The translations under genes and the position numbers were made by a program. Of a stretch of DNA of 64,000 nt, positions 59,201 to 64,000 are shown piece after piece; positions within the stretch are counted from its first letter, which is position 1; every line of letters begins with the position of its first letter. The notes beneath the pieces were generated by a model, which did no database searches, was not told the origin of the DNA, and saw only the letters and a program-made list of their open reading frames with translations. This DNA comes from Chaenocephalus aceratus (taxonomy: Eukaryota; Chordata; Actinopteri; Perciformes; Channichthyidae). The stretch covers positions 39,929,092 to 39,993,091 of the forward strand of contig CM043789.1 of NCBI GenBank assembly GCA_023974075.1, in the 5' to 3' direction.

Positions 59201-60825
59201 GACTGTGTGTATCCACCTAATGATTTGGATTCGCTCCAAAATGTAACGTGTTGTCTCTTGTTCAACGAAGTTTAATGAAAATTGGAGCGGTATCTTTCGG
59301 TAATCCTGAGAAACAAACCAACCCAACATAAAAGATAACCTCTTGACAGAGTTCATAAAAGGCTTTGGTGCAGGTTTGAACTCAGCAGTGTGATGCCCGT
59401 ACCAAAAGGCCAGATACACTTGGAGCCAGCCTCAAAGGAATGAAGGTTAAAAGTTATGCTAAGCTAAGAAAAGGTAATGGTCTTTCCTGGAAGACATTCA
59501 TAGGGTTGTTCACATCAAAGACGCCAGTAACTGTTGTGTCAAGAGGTAAAAGATTGAGATGGAGAGAGAGGTTCAAACCCTTTCACCCCAAGTGGTTTGG
59601 TCAAGACATGAAGTGAATACTTTTTGTCTCATCGCAGATTTGCGTTGTCGAACTGTCGGAATATTCTGTGTGGGGAGTTCGGAAAGTTTTTTCGAACATC
59701 ATAATAAACAGGTGAAATATCAAGCATGGTCTTCATCCAGTTCTTCTTCGTGTTCTTACATTTACTAATTGGCTCTCAACAAGGTACAGATGAGGCTTGA
59801 AGTATTGAACAAATAAAAACGTTGACCTAAACATGACATTGGATAAACATTTGTATCTTTAGGCGAGATGTGTTGCAGATTTTCTGACAACTTGACTCGA
59901 AGCGCCAGAGGGAAGGTTACCAAAAGTGATTTGGGTTCATGGAAAGCCACCTTTGATGGTTAGAAATTAAACAAAAGTAAAAAAAAAAAACCTATTCATG
60001 GTGGCATGAGAGGAATAGTTTGGGAATAACCAAAGTCATTAGGACTCTGGAGATTGCCATCATGGCAATTAATCCAAAAGCTGCTGATATTGCCGTCAGC
60101 ATCCAATAAGTGGATTCATTGATAAGCCAATAAACCCCACTGTCAAACCACGACAAAAAGAATCTAGCTAACCACGTTAAAGGAACAGGATCCATCAATC
60201 TGCTGCTTCTGATTTATTACATGGGGATACACCCCCCTAAGTTATTCACACATTTACACATTTCACAGATAGCTTATCACCAAAGAGGTCAAAGTTCTGT
60301 CAGATGAATCCTATATGTGCGTCCCTCTAATGGTCCCACGTAGCAGGAACCGTTTGCGGTCACAACATTGTGAGAAGGGCTGTCATGTGAGGAGAAACAC
60401 GCCATTAAGAATCAAGCAGCTGTGTCGGATCAGACTTCTACACAGCCCACTGCTTTGTCATGTCAGAGAAGGCTTCGGCTTGTCCGCTGAAGCGACGGTT
60501 TGCACAGTGGAAACAGGCCCAGGGCAGGTTATGTGTGTGCTGCACTCATCCACATAACTGTAGCATCTAAAATACTACATGGTGCTTTGACTTCTTCTCC
60601 ACCTGGTGAGCGAATGTGTCATGTGGCTAAGCTGCAATCATCCTTACATTGTTGAACAGGGACAGATGCAACAACGCTTCTGTTGAGCATATGAAACTAA
60701 ACTCGGGCTGCAGATGACAGACTGTCACAAGGGAGAAAAACTGCATTATTAGAAGACGTCAGAGCAGAAGAAGCAACACTCGTGCAAATACAGGGTTTAG
60801 TCGTATAGGAAATCTCCTAGCAACT
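56270..60825. other. gene-free interval
   Basis: No gene or large repeat recognised. A short GA run lies at 57950-57964; otherwise ordinary unique-looking sequence. Confidence 0.35.
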
Positions 60826-60829
60826 GGGC

Positions 60830-61470
60830 TTAAAGGGCCCATGTCATGCTTTTGGAGATACGTCACTGTCCATTTGATTCTTCCGGGTACATCATGATGT
60901 CATGTGGTCCCCGGAACGAAATGGACCAATCCGTGGAGCCGTTACGTTACGTCCACGGAGCCGTTATGTTAAGCCCCCGCCGATTGGTCCAAATTGACCA
61001 ATCCACGGACTTCCTCACACACTCAGTGCAGGCAGCTCTGCTGATCTCTCCTCCCTGGCTGCAGGCTGATAACAGACAGTTGGGATCGCGGCGAAATTCT
61101 CTCTGCAGACCCATTCTCACAGCGTGTATCAACCTTTTCCTTACTCAATATCAAGCCACACTTATTGTTTTTACTTCGGCTGTGACTTTGTGTGTGCTCA
61201 GGGTGAGTTTGGCTGTGCACGGAGCTCAGCGCGATTCACAACGTCTCGACTGGTCCCGACCAATCAGAGCACACTGGGCTCACAGGGAGGGGGGGGGGGG
61301 GGCAAGAGCTGCAGCGAGCCGTTTAGGGGAGAGAGTGAATACACATACTTTACAGAGATGCTGTGAGAAACCAATGTGAGTTTGGAACATTGCACAATGT
61401 AAATCTATTCTAGTAGACCTCAACAATGGAACTATGATCAGTGGAAATGGCCATGACACGGGACCTTTAA
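60830..61470. mobile_element. MITE with TTAAAGG ends
   Basis: Left TTAAAGGGCCCATGTCATG, right complement TTAAAGGTCCCGTGTCATG. TTAA at both ends may be a piggyBac-type target site. Contains G14 at about 61289-61302 and ACCAATCAGAGCACACTGGG, shared with 12770-13010. Confidence 0.75.
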
Positions 61471-61474
61471 GGCA

Positions 61475-63700
61475 CCTAGGAGTTGGGGTTCAGGACAGGT
61501 TAGGGTTCATTAGGGTCAGGATTATGGTCTGCACACTCAGGTTTCCTGGAGGGAGGGATGGGTGTCTTGTAAGCCGATCCAGTCTAAGCCTGACCAGATA
61601 AGAAGGCTCCATGTGTTACAACAGGAAAAAGATCTGATCACGGTTAGAATGATATCCTGTATCTCTGGGGCTATAACTGAGGCTGGCATTCAACAATGAA
61701 AAAAGAATGTTGGTTTTCACATTCGTGCCAAATGGCTCAAAAGTGAACAATAACGAGTGCATCCGTCCATGATTTGGATCCGCACCAAATCTTAATGGCT
61801 TCTTACTTGGCCCAACATTCCAGGCCAGTATTTGTTCCTTAATCCTGCTCTGGCAGACCGACAGACAACACAAACCAGACACTACCTCCTTGGTGGTGTT
61901 AATATTTGGCTTGCTAATAATATGTATAATAATAATATGCTTCTTCTTTGGCAGTTTGGAGAGTGTTCATAGCCATCAATAAATTGTTCTGCAACTGGTC
62001 ACGCGATCATGAAACAATGTCCTGACATTTCATTTCTAATGGCTTTAAGGATGGACAGTTTGTCGGCCAATCCGCCACTTCCAGACCGAAAATCTCAACG
62101 TTATGCTTCATTGATCTGATATTTAGACATTCGTATATCAACACTGACTTTGATGATCCATAGTTTTTGTGTGTTTGTGAAATACAACGTAGCTATTTTT
62201 GGATAGATTTTCTTGTAAATTGGTACAACTCTCAACGGGGATGAGTTCTTCTGAGGATAATCCTTCAGGCCAACGATTTCATTTATTCTTGAAACATCCT
62301 TACATGAACCATATAATTAGCACAACATTTTGAAAAGCCATCGTGGCACTAATTAAATATCTTACTGACTTTGCTGATCCACTGCCCTTTCTCACCAGCG
62401 GCACCACATGCTTACCATTTGTGGTTTTGTTGCGTGATCTCATCGCTAAGGGCATTGTGAGCTATTAGTGTTCTGACATCGGCATTTAACTTAAAGCTCT
62501 GCTGTGTCTACCGCCGCACAGCCTGGCCGTAGATGCTCAGTTGCAAAATCCATCTGTCGCTTGTTGAAAAGTTCAAGTGTTGTAAAGAACAATGGACCTC
62601 AAACATGGCGGCCATATGATGTGTTAGGTCACTTTGAAGTACACTTTGTTGTAGCACTGTGCCAGCACATTTGGCTCATCATAGTCATATCATCAACGGA
62701 AGGGAAAAAAGTGGTTTGTGTTTCTTTAATCTAATAACAATTGCCTTGGGTGGCGCTTAGTCCAGAATGCAACGCTGTTGAAAGTAAAATACTACTTTGA
62801 AGTGATTTAGAGGTTCCTTAAGAACAAGCCAAGCCTAATAGTTACAGTATATCCATAAGCTCACAGAATGACTAAAAACATGTCCATGAAGTAAATGTTG
62901 ATATAAAGTCTGGCAAGGAAAACAAATCAGAGAGAATTGAGCTGTAGTCTATTCTTCATAGCGTAATTTCCATCAAATAAAAAGTCCTTATTCACTTGAT
63001 TTAAGGTCACAAAGCACTTAAATACCAAACATGGAGATACTATGTTCTAATGGTGCCAAACAGACACAACGAAAGCCAGCACATTGATAGCAGCCCAGCA
63101 TACTTTCCCTATTAGGTTCCAAATAGACATCATCTCACAGTTTGGAAGTTGACAAGATGCTCGTTTTCTCTCCAAACCAGGGTTCAGAATCAAGGTCTGT
63201 TCTCGATTACATCCTGTCGTCACGATGCCTTCTGTCACATTCTTGCATCCTCCAACAGGCTCGATGCTAGCGAGACTGCCAAGATGTACATTTCCAAGAA
63301 TGGGGCTCTTGGCACTCGACTATATGCTGTTCTCCCTCTCTCCTTATCCCTCGGAGATGAGTGCTGGAAACCACCCGACTTTGTGATTTATCCACTGCTG
63401 CTTTTGGATTTTGGGAGAGGTCAGTTTGAGCACTCAACAAGCTCCTTGACATGTACACAGTATGAGGGTGAACAAGTAAGTTCAACTCAAGAGGTTTGTG
63501 TTGGCTGGTGTTGCAACTACACAAACAGAAAACATCTGAAAAATACTGTAATGGTTTATTTGTGTTTGAAATGAGAATGCTTTGTACAAATACAGAAACG
63601 TTACACACTCATCACAGCTACAGAGTATGAATCAATCGATCAAATTGTATTTTCGAAGCCAAATTAGTAGAGATCTTCGTAGGTGTCGTAGGTGTCGTAG
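61475..63700. other. gene-free interval
   Basis: Nothing recognised beyond short AT-rich tracts. Confidence 0.35.
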
Positions 63701-63714
63701 TTGTCGTATGCATA

Positions 63715-63905
63715 CTTGCCAACCCTCCCGATTTTCGCGGGAGACTCCAGATTTCATTGCCCTCTCCCGGTTTCCTCCCGGGGTCATATTTCTCCCGATT
63801 TCTGACAAAATCAGATTTACTCAGGACTGTTTCCACTCGGACTTTAATACAGCTACACCATTGTTTGGTTTCCATGGTAGCGCGTCTCTTTAGTAGCGCG
63901 CGCAA
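63715..63905. mobile_element. DNA-element fragment (CTTGCCAACCCTCCCGATTT)
   Basis: CTTGCCAACCCTCCCGATTT, GCGGGAGACTCC and TTTCTCCCGATTTCTGAC are words of a widespread fish hAT-type repeat. It runs towards the window edge. Confidence 0.5.
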
Positions 63906-64000
63906 CTGAAAGTCTGACAGGGTGAGAAAGATAGTCATAGAAAACAGAACAAAAATCGACAATTCTACCCTCTGCTCACTCCTTTCCTTTCTACAGGCCG

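Overview
The window looks like nuclear DNA of a teleost fish. It is mostly non-coding and is packed with simple repeats, L2-type LINE ends, tRNA-derived SINEs, and short hAT-like, piggyBac-like and pogo-like DNA elements typical of ray-finned fishes. One host gene is well supported: RYBP (RING1 and YY1 binding protein), on the minus strand. Its five coding exons lie at 48457-48432, 47298-47173, 29071-28688, 27977-27879 and 26271-26022. Every junction has GT/AG dinucleotides and the junction phases agree. Joined, they give a Polycomb adaptor with an N-terminal RanBP2/NZF zinc finger, a charged and variable middle, and the conserved C-terminal RING1B-binding block ending in DESF.

Layout. 1-22.3 kb lies downstream of RYBP. 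It is gene-free DNA filled with transposon remains: LINE tails, a pogo-like transposase relic, solo LTRs, an LTR with a 9 x 45 bp CRE-containing minisatellite and a tRNA-Ser-type primer binding site, a Crypton-type recombinase fragment head-to-head with an NXPE-like fragment, piggyBac remnants and an L2 LINE. 22.4-26.0 kb is the probable long RYBP 3' UTR, carrying two foldback elements. 26.0-48.5 kb is the RYBP coding body, with an 18.1 kb intron 2 holding several hAT MITEs, a SINE and a near-identical inverted LINE pair. 48.46-48.65 kb is the RYBP promoter (perfect Kozak context, E-box CACGTG, inverted CCAAT box). 48.65-64 kb is the upstream flank: a tandem duplication beside the promoter, unique-looking DNA, SINEs, nested LINEs and MITEs.

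The most unusual structure is in RYBP intron 4. The last 15 nt of exon 4 together with its splice donor have been caught up in a roughly 50-bp minisatellite, giving 15 copies of CTCCAG|GTGTGTA in a row (one authentic, 14 intronic). Each copy sits behind a poly-C tract and most have an acceptor-like CAG. All three sense frames stay open across the array, so retention of the intron would extend the protein by about 268 residues instead of terminating it at once. Exon 2 is followed, 9 nt into its intron, by about 63 CT dinucleotides. Exon 3 has an apparent 1-nt loss and a compensating gain in a coding minisatellite, so as sequenced its frame is broken although its total length stays in phase.

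No tRNA, rRNA or known microRNA gene and no CRISPR array was recognised. Apart from the RYBP exons, the open reading frames in the window are chance frames in repeats or pieces of transposons. Family names for mobile elements come from reading motifs and termini by eye, not from a database search.
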